64,000 nt of DNA from Ectocarpus siliculosus (lineage: Eukaryota > Sar > Phaeophyceae > Ectocarpales > Ectocarpaceae): positions 1,268,145-1,332,144 of the forward strand of contig FN649731.1 of NCBI GenBank assembly GCA_000310025.1. The letters run 5' to 3'. Below, piece by piece: positions 44,946 through 58,100 of this stretch. Each line of letters starts with the position of its first letter. Position 1 is the stretch's first letter. Below the pieces are notes generated by a model. The model was not told the DNA's origin. It saw nothing but the letters and a program-made list of their open reading frames with translations, and ran no database searches. Position numbers and translations under genes: made by a program.

Positions 44946-47900
44946 TTAGTCCTCGTCATCGTCCATCTCGTCCGACTCGATGGACTCCTTCGCCCACTCC
45001 TCCGCCTCCTTGACCTGCGCTTGTGGCACGGCCTGGTACTTCCACCCGCTCTCCTCGCACACCCAAGACATCTCCAGCTCGAACGGCTTGTCCTTAGCCT
45101 CGTCGTGGAGCACGTGAAGACTGAGCCAAAAGTGACGAAAACCATCGAGAGTTGGGGGAGGCGTATACTTAGTTGTTAGACCTTGACCACGCGTCCTCGA
45201 GAGGATGGAGCATTTGTTCCCTTAGGATCGATCACCGATGGTCAATCGTTCCTTCCTACTTTGCCAAAAGGGGCGCGAAAGTGTTTTTCCTATCCTATCG
45301 ATATCACAGCGTGTGTGTGTGGGTGGGTACTTATTCGTTGTTTGGCACTATGACCACGGTTGTATCCCAATTGCACAGAGCAATACAATTCTCCATCATA
45401 AGATGAGTTACGTTAGTCCCGGCCGCTGACCAGGAAAGAAGAAGCAGGCCATCGTGGTGCAAAAAGCGGTCAAAGGCGCAACAATTTCCAGTACATCAGA
45501 GCTTAACTCTTCTACAATTGTAGTTGTGTCGGCGCCATGACTACAAACACCTTGGCGCATCGAACAAACTCAACGGTTGCATGCCTAGGAATGACACAAC
45601 CGTCATATGCATACGTGACATCAACCTTGTCGTTCAGTCATTTCGGCCCCTACGAAAATTTGTTAACTTCATGTTCGTTGCCATCATTTGCTTTTGAGCG
45701 GTTTGACGTTCATGTGAGTTGTTGCTTTCCTCTTACCAGTACCTTATAGTATACATCTACGTGGGGAGGGGAAAGAGAGAGATACCACAGCAGTGTTTCG
45801 TGTGGTTTTGTTTAAAAGCCTACCGCGCGTGGAACAGAGACCCCGGGTCTGCGTCCCCACAAAACTATGCACCCAGAACCACCAACGTGAACCGCAAAGG
45901 AATGCATTCTTCTATGTGGGCCCGGATCGGAGCTCAACAGCTCAGATAAAGAGGAAAGGCCACACCGGAGGAAACCATTTGCGAGCAACGGCTAAGGTAT
46001 GGGAAGGCGGCCGTAAATGTGTCAAAGAAAGGGGATTTCGAATCGACACTCGACACGTCTCCCTTTTTCGTCTGGAACGCCACAATACTGACACACACAC
46101 GTGCATCGTGCAGCATGACAAGCCTCTTTCGCGTCACATGTGGTTTCAAGTGCCTCCCGCCTGGGAAGAAAACAACGTGCCAACCTGTTGGTACACACAT
46201 ACAGTCCGTCTCAATAACTTCAGATATTTGCGTCTCGCACTGGGTGGCACCGCATTTTTCCTCGCCCCGTCGGATGCGTGCTCCCAAAGTTGGTGGTGTG
46301 GTGTTTATGCCTGTAGAAACTCACATCTTGCAGACTTGCTTCATAGCCTCCTTGCACGTCATGTCGTCGAACTTCAACTTCTCCATCTCCGTTTTTGCTG
46401 CCTGAGCAAACCGAAAAATTGGGGGGGAGGGGGATTATGCACGACCAAAACCTTCAAGCAGGGAAGTTGGGGATTATTCCGCAGAATTCGATTAGCATGT
46501 GTCATTGGTTGAGAAAACTGACAATAACCCGAGGCTGATTTAGGCCTTCCCTTGGTTTTCCTTCAACCTTCCGTGTATGCGGTGGGTGGCGACCGATAAA
46601 AAAAAATAAAGCACTCATCTACTGTAGCCGGCATCAAAACGCTGGCTGATTGGATGGGTCGGCGTGTTTAGAAAATTGTTTGGCTCGGTGTGCGTTAAAT
46701 GGCCTTTCTTGTTTGATTCTCCGGCGGCTACCACCTCGGACAACTTGACCACAAAAAAAAAAGCACAACACACATGTGTAAGCCACACTACACTTCATTG
46801 GTGCTATCTGTTAGCCTGTGAAGCAAGCGTATGGCGTGGAACAACACCCCGCCAAAAGTACCGCTGCAGCAGCAGCCGAGGAAGCACTATACTGCTTTTG
46901 TGTTCGTGGTTCTCCGCACCTGCCGCCCCTTCCCGACGGCCGCCCCGAAATAGCGGTACATCACCCCAGACGGCTCGACGACGTAGAGCTCGTGCTTCTT
47001 CAGCTCCACGTCGTAGCTGCAAGCAAGCAACGAAGGACGACAGTCAGAAACGCGGGAGAGACAAGCGTCGTGATACGTAAGAGGCGAGCAGCTGTGTAGT
47101 CGCGACAACCACAATGCGGAAGAGAAGACATTTTTCTGCAAAAGCGAAAGCACCCCGAGAGCGCTCGAGTCAAAAAAGGCTGCAAGTTGCAGCTACCCGC
47201 AGCCGCGCGCTTCTAACGTCAGCACCACCGCTGTCAGGCCCATCGACACTGCTGTATGGATCACACCAATCCACGTGCTGTACCACTTGTGACAGACTGC
47301 CACCAGACCTGTAAGGCGCCACAAAACAACCTCGACAACCAAAACGCAAGCAAACAGACAACCAGAACACTTCCCCCCCCCCTGTGAAGACGACTCACCC
47401 CGCGACAAGAACCGACGCCCCAAACGGTCGGAGGGAGCCGTGGAGGGTGAAGTAGTGCACGTACTGCGCCAGCCGGTCGGCCAGCATGGACGGCGGCATC
47501 TGGGAGCCGTAGTTCTCGATGTAGCCCGCCACCTCGTCGCGGCCGCGGTACACGATCTGCCGGGCGTCGGCGCTGAGGCCGGCGACGGCCATGCCCACGT
47601 GCTTTGAAACCCCGTGCACGCGTCTGCGTTACGTACACGTCGGCGGCGTGTTTACGATCGAGTCAATTTTGACATGCTGAGTCGGGTCAGGTGGGAAAAG
47701 GCTGTCTTCGGTAAGGGCAAGGGGCGGATTCTTTTCTTTTTGACGGCCACGCCCACGTGCTTTGAAACCCACGTGCACGCGTCTGCGTTACGTACACGTT
47801 GGCGGCGGCGGTGGCGCGTACATGATTGCATCATGTTCGAGATGCTGAGTCGGCGGGGTCAGGTTGTAGAAGGCAGTGTTGGGTAAGGATATTTTCGAGA

Positions 47901-50900
47901 TGCTGAGTCGGCGGGTCAGGTTGTAGAAGGCAGTGTTGGGTAAGGATATTTTCGAGATGCTGAGTCGGGTCTGGTGGGAGAAGGCAGTGTTGGGAAAGGA
48001 TATTTTCGAGATACTGAGTCGGCGGGTAAGGTGGAACAAGACAGTTTTGGGTAAGGATATTTTCGAGACGCTGAGTCAGGTGGGAGAAGGCTGTGTTCGG
48101 TAAGGACACCGGTCATTTTTTTTCTTTTTTCGCCACGGCGCAACACGCCGTGGTCGGGCCAAGCTCGCGTGTGGCCTACGTCTGAGAGTTGTTTACTCAA
48201 TCGTGCCGGGCGGGTGGGCGGGGGTGTCCGAGCTGTTGTGAGTGCGCGCATCTGAGCACCCCCAAAACGGGGCAGCATGCCACGGGCAAGAGCTGAACGG
48301 AGCAGTCAGGACCCTTGTCTGAGCGTGATTCGAGCAAAGAGACCCGGACACATGAAAGGGGTGTACTTGTACGCATACGTGTAAGGGGTGAGGGGTCAGG
48401 GCACGCGAATAGGAGCGGATTCGACTAATAGCCCCCCGCGCACGCGCTCGTCCGCACGTGCGGCCCTCGCGATCGTCATCCATGCTGACGACAAGGTCGA
48501 GAAGCCAGCTGAGGTAGGACACGAGGCCACGGAGGAGGCAGGGTCATCGGCGATGATGGTCTCGCGGCAAGCGGAGAAGGGACGCCTACGGCAAGGCCAG
48601 GCAGGGGCGACCAACGCCGAAGGGATGTACGCCAAGTACTTGAGGGCATCTCCGCCGCAAAGGAGAAGGGCTCGTCTGCACAGCAGTGGGGAACGTGATG
48701 AGACAGAGGAGGCCGAGCGCGGAATGATGCTCGGGGAGGGCAAGGGCGGGACTGGAGTTCACAGCCGAGTCGCGCCCTTCCCCACCCCCAGAATAGCATC
48801 GCTGAGCTCGGTCTCCTTTGTGCATCACGTGCCCCACTGTGAAGACGTTCCTTCTTTCCGGCGGATATGCCGCTCTCGAGTATTCGGCGCAACTTCTTCG
48901 ATTCAGCGTCGACCCATGGGCTTCCCCAGGCGTCGTAACCTTTCTGCTTCCCGCGAAGCCCTCGCCTCCGATTCTGCCTCCTGCGAGGTGTCGCGCCCTA
49001 CCTCCGCTGGCTTCTCGACCTTGTCGTCAGCATGGATGACGATCGTGAGGGACGCCTCCCGGTTGTTGTGTATACAAGTCGGCAGGAAAATTGAGGGGGG
49101 TGCACCAAGGGCAAACGTTTCATGGCGTTGGCAAGAAACAGAATCCTGCTGTAGGTCGTCGGTGGTTATGATGGTTTTCTTCGTTGGCAGGGGGTGCGGG
49201 TGCAGGGAGCGGGAGGGCGGTGCACAAGGAATACAGCACGCTCAATACTGCTGTAGTATCACAAAAAACAAAATACTGTTAAGACGAAGACGGATAGTTC
49301 GCGGTAGATGATGAAGACAGATATCTATATGTTGAACGGTAGATTATGGAGAGAGTTGTTGAGGGGTACTATGAAAGGATGAACCCGACAGAGCCCCTTT
49401 GAGATATAAGTTCAAGACAGACGCTCAACGGTAGTATTAGAACGAATGAATCGGACGAACGCATGATAAATGTATGCACGCGGAATGAGCAGGTAGCCTT
49501 CGACGAAAAAATGTGCGTGGCCGACGCTATGGGTAGCATCGACCAGAGGGAAATAAAATAGTCCAGGTGAGGTATACTACAGAGAGGACAAACAATGATA
49601 AAGGATTTCACTAGTGGTAGTGAATGTTAATGTTCAAGTGCACAACATAGTAGTGAGCCAAACGTTGTCCGGAGACGAACATGATGGTATCGCCGTACCA
49701 CTCTCAATGCGGACACACAATCGAGGCATTGGTGGTTATACACGTTCGGTAGGACGAGGGTCGAAGACACATACCGGTTGTTCTCACGTGGTGCAAAGCT
49801 TCTGACACAGAATGGTGGAATGGAGCGTCGAGAAAGACGTGGGGCCATGACAATTCAGAGGGCAGACATGGAAAACGGCGAAAACGACGTAAAGCTTACA
49901 CTAAAGTAGGGGACCTGTGTTGCGCGCGCTTCACTCGGGAGTGCCCCGAAAGAGTCAAGACAAACGCCGAGGATTCGGCCGTTTCGTACAAAGCACACGA
50001 CAAAAAAATCGGTTTCGTCACTGGCTCGCCTGTTGGATCCCGCCACGAGCATCTTGGAGATTAAGAGCTTCTCCACCGCGAGCAGCACTCCGTCCTTACA
50101 GCGCACTCCCATGGCGGTGCCCGAGTTTTCTACCGCTTTCGTGGCGTACTCCACCTGTGTTCAATTTTACCGAGTGAACGCAGTCAGAGACCGATCACGA
50201 TATGAGTATTATCACATCCTCATTTGGATGCGCTTGCGCATCTTCTCATTGCAAGGTTTGCGACAGGGAGCCAACTTCCGAACCGTACCGCTATGACCGC
50301 TGCGATGTTGACTTGGCAAGTAAAAAAACTCAGTGCCGTTCTTCGCACTGCTGCGTCCCTGTCGCAGTGAGGGCCCAGACCCTACCGTGCAACACGCTGA
50401 TGCCTCCGTTCATCCGGTGCTGTTGCCGTGCCATCCCTGTCGAGCCATTGAACTAGCCACCAGTACAGCAGGAGTTATTTTGGTATTCTGTCGCGGCAAG
50501 AGCTGCCGTCCGCCGCAAACAACGGCAGCGAACCATTTCAACCGAGACGGCTGTACGGCACGACCCCATCTAATAGCCAGGACCTTAGAGAGCGACCTCA
50601 GCTCGGTTATCTAGCCAAGCCATACAGCAACTGAATACATGTATGTACCTGAAAGATCTTCCCATCTGGCGAGAAGGTCGTCGCCGACAGGTCGTACTGG
50701 CACATAAGCGCGCACAATCGAGTCCCGGCCGAGTTGATTCATCCATCCGTGTTTTCCATCCCCCCATGTTTTGGAACGAAGTAGCAGCAGGAGCAGCAGT
50801 GGCGCAAACACAACGAAGAACAACAAGGGTCAACAATGTGTCAAGCGTGGAATCGCCCCCCATGGACAGTTGTAGTTCGGGAAATCGCGCGAGCAGACTT

Positions 50901-51830
50901 TTTAACAACCGGAAAATGTCTTCTTCGGCCTCCAGAGCAAACGTTTTAACCTCGCTGGAGGCGCAAAGGACTATGTGGAAAACATAAGCATCCGTATGGA
51001 GTCAATGGCTGGTCCATCGCTCGTTGTGGATAACATACCCACGTGGTCTACAAGTTCCCATGCTTCAGAGGTGACTAGAGAGGATACTGACCGTATCGAA
51101 CGAGCCAGCAGGAACTTCGGTCCGGCTACCATGTTCCTCGCGAGGTCAAACTCGGTGTGGCGTTGTGCAAGTCGCGGCGACACACCGCTGTACGCTGTAC
51201 GCGCAGGCTCGTGTCTCTATGCCACCAACACATCAAACCAACTCTGATGATAAGGGCAAGGGGAAGGGCGCGGACGCATTGCACAGGAAAAACGATACAG
51301 CAGCTGTCCAACCTAGGGTGCAGTACAAGGCAGTCTAGTAGTTCGCAAGCCTTTGTAAGCTGCAAGCTGGATGTCGTTGGTGGAAGGGCAAAGAAACAAA
51401 GGATCTCCGAAGAGCCGCCGCGTTTGATTCACCCAAGAGAGACAGACTCCTTCGAAAAGTACGATCCGGCAACACAAGCGACACTCGGGGTTCCTCGATC
51501 ACGGCTCAAAATAACACCAGAGAGGAGCACGGTCTCCTCTACAGACATTGCAAGACGTCGACGGAAAGAGCAGCACACGTTGGAGGCAAGAAGCTCGTGT
51601 AGCATCCTCCGTGTCATGGATACGCCGGTGAGACGGGAGAGAGTCCATGTCCCGCGGCTCCGCGTCAAACGGTCATAGCAACCAACACTCGCGAACACAA
51701 ATGCCGCAAAACAAGGCCACATGTCGGTGGTTTTATATGGTTGCGGTGCACGAACAGCAACAGCCGTTGTGATCTGCTTTGGTTGCCCTAACACGCACAG
51801 GACTCTCACCCCTGCTCCGGTGCTGCTCAT
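44946..51830 (-). CDS. PSMA3: 20S proteasome subunit alpha-7 (alpha type-3)
   Basis: Seven minus-strand exons join in phase: 51810-51830 (ATG), 50649-50696, 50030-50154, 47399-47623, 46920-47016, 46325-46401 and 44946-45120 (TAA), giving 255 residues, exactly the length of the human protein. It is a structural subunit of the outer ring of the 20S proteasome core. The alpha-subunit signature is at the start ([20 protein letters not shown]), followed by [74 protein letters not shown] and [15 protein letters not shown]. The C-terminus is acidic ([10 protein letters not shown]), as is typical of alpha-7. Intron 3 (47624-50029) starts with a GC donor (AACAG|GCGAGC) and holds tandem and inverted repeats; intron 6 contains a LINE fragment. 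No active-site residues are expected in an alpha subunit. Confidence 0.97.
45167..45295 (-). mobile_element. LINE 3'-end fragment
   Basis: It matches the 3' end of the element at 32680-33919 (shared block TTGACCACGCGTCCTCGAGA and, further on, TCGTTCCTTCCTACTTTGCC). It is a heavily truncated insertion in PSMA3 intron 6. Confidence 0.8.
47583..47815. repeat. Duplicated segment spanning the PSMA3 exon 4 acceptor
   Basis: About 60 bases at 47583-47645 (the start of exon 4 plus its splice acceptor) recur at 47741-47805 with few changes (shared block CCCACGTGCTTTGAAACCC, then CACGCGTCTGCGTTACGTAC). The copy lies upstream in intron 3 and carries a potential decoy acceptor. Confidence 0.75.
47665..48112. 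repeat. Tandem repeat of about 57 bp in PSMA3 intron 3
   Basis: Six to seven imperfect units contain GGTAAGGATATTTTCGAGAT and GCTGAGTCGGCGGGTCAGG; clear unit starts are near 47882, 47939 and 47993. The periods are 54-57 bases. The units are non-coding in the gene's sense. Confidence 0.88.
48464..49051. repeat. Large imperfect inverted repeat in PSMA3 intron 3
   Basis: Arms of about 134 bases (48464-48597 and 48918-49051) are reverse complements with scattered mismatches; the best block is GATCGTCATCCATGCTGACG onward. A spacer of about 320 bases separates them. Each arm, read inward, encodes the same short peptide ([16 protein letters not shown]), so the source may have been coding. Confidence 0.8.
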
Positions 51831-52180
51831 CTTGTTCCAGCAAGCTTTATCCCTCTCGAGACACCTCGCCCAACCAAACCAATCTCCAACCGCGGCTTCC
51901 GCTCGCTGTGTTTCGCAGCCAACCCTTCTTTCCTCTCGGTGAGTGGCAGTTGCGTCCTGGTTCTCGGCTCCTGCTACCTTGCTTCTTGGCCTGCGCTATC
52001 TCCTATGTGATGCTGTGCTCTCTCTCGAAGTCCGGGGGGGGGTAGAATCTGGATAATTGATGGGGGGGGTCTACTTTCGTTTTTTCAACACGGAGCCCCT
52101 TTCTCGCCACTTGCCCACGCGGCCACCTGCCTGCCTGCTGCCTGCTGTCTGCACAAGTGTACCCAACGACCGTACGTACC
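51831..52180. promoter_or_regulatory. Short divergent promoter region (PSMA3 / RBM18-like)
   Basis: 350 bases separate the PSMA3 start (51830, minus) from the start of the next plus-strand exon (52181). No element could be assigned. It is the second short head-to-head arrangement in the window. Confidence 0.55.
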
Positions 52181-55100
52181 ATGAAGCGCGCCAGAGAAGA
52201 AATTAGCCCCTCGATGGTTGGAAAGGAACAACCGGCACGGTCGGTGGAAGGGAAAGGCGAAAAGGTCCCAGCCGGAGGGAGTGCGGTGGATGCCACATCA
52301 AGGTATCTACAGCAGTAGTCGCGACTCGTCGTTGATGATTACTGTACCTTTGCAACACCTCCGTCTCCCTCTACGCGAGGAGTGCAAGGGCAGTTGATGT
52401 TGTTTTTGAAGAAGGGTCTCCGTTAGGGAAGAATCCAAGCTTTTCGTTGCCCTCACCCGGTGTCATGTACAGGAAGTATGGCACAATCAATAGTACATTA
52501 TAGTAGTGCAATGGTGCAATGGTACAAGTAGACTCTACGGCAGCATCACCGCTGTTGGTCGCTGCTGTGCCATGAGACGGAGTACATCACCCCCGTGCAC
52601 GACTCCCGACAAGCGCGAGCGAACTAGACGGGGTTGTTAAGGCGTCAAGGTTGAACGAGTAGTTGTCGGAAGCTCTTGGCGAGGATGTATGGGACCCGTG
52701 GAACTAGGTACCGGAAAGGCGAAAGAGCCCCCACTGAAATTTACAGAATACAGCAGTGTACATCACGTCAGTTCTTCTCCACACACAGTATGGGATCAAA
52801 CAGTGGCATCACCTCCCACAGGGCCGGTGTATCCGCTCCTTCCCTTACTTCCAAGACCTGCGGTTGATAACAATCCTCGCAGGGCCTAAACAATCCCATA
52901 CTCCATGTTTGAACAGAATCATACATTCATATCTCCCTTCGCTCCTGCTGCAGTAACGACCGACCGCTAAACGCTGCCAGTGACCGGGTTTGTTCGCTCA
53001 AGGGAAACTCGTTGAGCTCCCGGTTTGCTCCTCCGTCACTCCCCGGACCATACTTGATCCCTCCGAACCTGGAGCGACTACCTCCATCAATCTCGTGTAC
53101 CGCCAGGCCGTCCTCGGGTCCTTCCAGTATGCCTTTTGCATAATATCCGACAAAGAATCTCCCTAATGAGCGCGAGTGGTAGCTCCCCCGGACCTAAACG
53201 AACGCAACGAAAACCCTTGTTTCTGCCCGGCTGCTTGCGCGTACTTCTTCAGGGTGGTAGCCATCTTTGGTGCCGTAATGGGCAAAGGAGCCCTCGACGA
53301 CATTCCGTTGCGCCCTGCTGAGATGTCTGAAAAAAAATATCCCTGCGTCATGTCCCAGCCGACTCCTTGCCCAACCTCTACCAGCTGTGTTACTGCTCGA
53401 ACAGGGCATATCGCATCGCCACGTACCCATCGTCGTGGGGTATACTAAGCACATGATCCGCCCCGTCACGCTGGCTCTTCCCCCATTGGAAGTTGAACAT
53501 GAGTCCGCTTCTATTCAACAGGCGCAAGATACGTTGGATAAGTGTCGCTGTGAGCTCACTGCCCCGCTTAGTAGTACTACTAAAAGCTACGCTGTGAAGA
53601 AGGCGATGTCTCTAGCCAATGTGATTCGTTCCAGCTTTGACGCGGTGTTTTGGAGCGTCGCCCTCATAGGCCTCAAGATCGCGTCTAAATGGCTGCAGAG
53701 GATCGCCGGCGCCTGCTTTATCCAGCACTCCTGCCCGTTTCTGCTCCTCCGTAGTAAATTACATGTATCGGGTAACAATCTCGCTTCGAACCGGGTTTCC
53801 AACGTGCAATGTACTGCTCCATGAGTCCACGATCCCCAACTCCTTCTCAAACACCATAGCCAATTGGACACATAGTTAGACCGGAGCGAATCATAGGCGT
53901 GTCGAAGACTGCATGCTCCCGGCTCAGTTGAACATGCGATAAGATCCTTTGTACCAACCGCGGAACGCGCATGAATCACAGTGCGGCGTCGGGCTCCACA
54001 GGAATCTAGCCAACAGAGAAACTCAACGACGTCTTTAGGCTTGGTTGCCTCGATGGAGGTAGTTTCGCGATCGAACCTGGATTCAAGAAATCGAACAAAA
54101 ATATTCCACGTCGCTGATCTACTCTTGGTTGACGCTTTCTCTGACCAAGCGGTGGTGATAAGCTGCAGGTATCGGTGCGACAGAGCTTTCTCGTCGACCT
54201 GCAGCGGCGCGTCTTTGTGCACCTTTTGGTGATCGCTTATCCCTGAACTCCCAGGACCACTGACAATAGCGGTAAGCTCTCATCGTTTTCAATGTTACAA
54301 GCTGGACACAGCACTCTGCCCCTCGATGCTGACACTCGCACAAGCGTACGAACGCGTCCTTGTTCTCCCCATGTTCCTCGTACAGGGACGAGCAGAGTAC
54401 CCAAGATGTTCATGACGAGACTAATGGCGGCATATATGACCTTCAGAGCCTGACAATGCATTCAAATAGCCGTGTGGTACAAAGAACCGCCGACACATAC
54501 GGTAAATGGTGGGAAAAGAAACTTTGATCAAAAAGGTGACCTAAAATCGACCTCAACTGCAATCATTCCCCATTTCTTGAAATACAAACGCTCCTACCCT
54601 CTCCAATGGTGAACACGAAAGGAGGGCGAACTCCCGCCCGGGGCAGAAAGGGTTTTGGATCGCACTACGGCGCTCGCCAGCCTCGGAAACCACGACTGTT
54701 TCTGGTCCGGCACTACCAATACTGCCCTTGCTTCGCATCGAGGTGTTGCAACATCACTCCTACCAGGTTCTTCGGAGGGAAGCAAAAACCGAAACACATC
54801 TGCTTCGACTCCGGCATACACTTAATGTCCTGGCTAAACACGTTCACCCCTGCACTGCCTGAAGTGTGATACCGCGAGTAGAACGGCAAGTTTTGCCCCG
54901 TTCATCTCCCTTCGAGCCATACCTTATGTACAGACGCTGACGTGGCCATCAAGTCCATGTCAAAACCACCCGCCCCAAGCGCGTAAGTCGCCAAATCGCG
55001 CTTCGTCCAACCTTACATGTTCGTCTGATCCGGACCGCGACATACCATCCGCTTCAGAGTTGTCCGCGGAGCACAGCCATCGTAACTCGCGCGTGAAATC

Positions 55101-58100
55101 ATGTCGAACTTGAAACCAAAACAGAGGTCCGTAATCGTAGCATGCATGCGCGTATTTCGTGCCCGACCGCGCTTGAAATAATCGTGCAGGACTTTTTTGT
55201 CCACGTCGACAACGAGAGTGGACCCCGCAATGCGGCCGGGGTGGTCCGTACAGAACAGCTGCAATGTCTTGTGTATAGCATACCCCTCTTGGCCATTGAT
55301 ATGCTGGCTCGCTAACTCCGGCGGAAAATCACCCCCTGCTTCAAACACGTCCGGGCTAGCCACCGCGGATCACACCGCCCCATCCGGTAGAGGATGCATC
55401 CGACGCCCCCGTCAAGGACACCGCCTTATGTTCGGCCCGGTACCACGACGCTCCGTTAAACTGCGTCCAAACATCCAGCCCCCGCTGTAACTCGAAACAT
55501 GAGACCGCTGTTCGGAGGTACAGAAATCTCCGTGGTGCGTTTCCGCCCCCCGGTGCGTTGGGAACCGGCGATCTGCTTGTGCATGTGGTGCGTGTATAAA
55601 GCCGCCACCGGAAACAGCCACGGACAGGCTCGTGCACTTGCCCGCAAGCTTCTCAAGGATCTGAAAGGAAATAGCGTTTGACTCTATAGCGTCGACTAAG
55701 ATCGCTTCAAGCTTCTCTAACTTATCCTCTGGCGCCTCAAATCGGCACTCACCGGAATCACAAATGATACCAAGGAACACCAGGCGTGTAGTGGGCTTGA
55801 GCACACATTTGGGGATTGAGATAAAATACCCAGCGCGATAAAACACTTCTAGCCCCAAGTAAGCCGCCGCCTGGGCGGCCTCAAACTGTTCCGTGGACTG
55901 CAAAAGGCGAGTGGAACGGAAATTCGTCATGTAAAAGTCATCGATCCATGTCAGGACCGGAATATCCTGTGACCGGATGTACCTGGCTACCGCCTCGGAA
56001 AGAGAGGAGTCAATGAAAGGCGCCGAACACCAACCGAAGCAGAGCACCGTGAACACATAGAACTCGCCGTTCCATTCGAAACCAAAGTGTTGCCAGGAAT
56101 CAGGTTGCAGCGCGACATGGTGGTACCCCGCTTTGTGGTCGATGGTGACCTGGTGTGCCCCACGACAAGCACACTGAGCTACTTTCCCGACCCCGTCCAT
56201 GGTAAAAGGGGAATGCAGGCACATTAGGTTGAGCCATCGTGCGTCCCATGTTAACCTCGGCTTCTTGGGTTCCACTCCCAGGGGCAACTCCATGTGCGGT
56301 TTGCTGCAAACGTCCGCATCCGCTACATCGGCCCATCGAGCAACGCATCCATTCCGCACGAGGGCGTGTACTTCGGTGGTGACCCACGAGTGGTACTCAG
56401 TTGGAGCATGGTTGGGCAAGTGACGGACGTAAGGTCGGAACCGTCATACTTGTGGCCTTGAAATATGCCCCGTGCGTCCTGGTCAATGAAATCGTACACG
56501 CTGACACCCTTTTCTCATCCCAAAAGCGTGTCCCGCTCGCCCGCCGGAGTGGCTGGCAAAATAACGTCCTGCCAGTATGAGACGGCCGTTTGCAGGTGTG
56601 CCGGCACAAAGTCGTCTGTCACCCACATCCGAGCTTGGTGCGGTGCAGTTTTGTTGAGCAGAAGCGATGCCGTGTTTGAAAGGTCGACGGTGGAGCTGCG
56701 CGCTTGTGTTTCGCTTAGGATGTCACCTCCCACGAGTTGTGAGCGAACTTTGGCGGTGCGGTTTGCCCGCTCGGCTAGAAAACGATCTGCCCCAGATCCA
56801 ACCTGACTATGATGTCAAAGTATGGTAGAGGATATGTGTTGCAGGGGCTGTACAGCGCCGAGTTGAGAAACCGATAGGGCATTTTTGAATTAGCGAAGGT
56901 TGTAAATGGAGCCAGCAGCAAGGGCGGGGGTAACATGTGGTTGGAATGCTCACGAAAGTGAGAGGGCGCTTCGCTGCTAGGTCGCCGGCTGCTCCGCCCG
57001 CCTGCCCAAGGGCCTCCGCCAGGCTCCCCCGCTCGGACATGTCGTCCAGGACGCTGATGATATCGTCCAACTTGCGCTTGCCGCCCGCGTCGCTGGCGAC
57101 ACTCCCCGCGTCGTCCTCGACGGCGGGTGCAGGCGCCGCAGCCGCAGCGGTGGGTGTAGATGCGGCAGGGGTAGCAGCAGCAGGAACGGCAGCGGGAACA
57201 GCGGGAAGGACCAGGTACTCTCCGGCGATCAAGGGACCACCATGGCCCTCGCACCGCCACAGGTATTCGACCACAGCTTGCAGGATGGCCCGGCGTTGGC
57301 GCTGCGCAATCTCCTCCGCCGAAAGGTTGGTGCCTTCGGCGGCCTTGACTGCGAGGGACAGAAGTGCCGGGGGGCTAGGAGCACCACCCGCAGCGGCGAG
57401 GTAGTGCACAAGCTATGCAGCTCGTCGACGGTGGCGCCCGAGGCCGGGCGCAGCGCGCCGCCCGCGGGGATGGCGATCTTCTGGGTCTGCCAGACGAAGA
57501 CACTGCCGTCGCCCCAAGACAGAGACGACCTTGCCGATTTCTTCGACACTGGAGGGTGGTGTGGCCGTGGCCATGTGTTGATGTTGAGGGTACTCATCAC
57601 GGGTGGATGGTGTGTGGATATGCCGAAGAGAAAAAAAAAACAGAGGTTGCTGTGAAGCTGCCACCGCAGGCGATCCTGGGATACGACTGGGGTGGAGGCC
57701 TCTACCAAGTCTATTCAGCTGCAAAGCCGCGGGGCCAGTAGACCTGGGCGTGCTGGCTGACGACTGAACGGTCTCAACAGAGCACTCCCTTTTCTCTGAA
57801 GAGGGTCGGCAATTGAAAGAGTGAGATGGCGCATCTGACTTTTCTCAAATATTGTCTCTTTGTTGCGTGACAGCGCTGGGAACGATTCTATCTTTTCCCC
57901 ATCTCCGTTCCTCAGAATACGAAATCATGCCGCAGTTACCCTCACCTGTGCCATCTACCTGGCACCAGGTACAGACAGCGTAGTGTGATTGTGATGCACC
58001 CCGCCGACCTTGCAACTAGCAACTACTCCCAACAAAGCGTTTTTGTCGGGGTCGACCCCGGGGCCTATGGATGTACTGTGTTATAGTTCCTTGTTACCCT

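Noticed and set aside
48388-49311. 307-codon plus-strand frame
   Set aside because: It lies antisense in PSMA3 intron 3 and runs through the inverted repeat. It lacks a coherent domain, so it is treated as repeat-derived.
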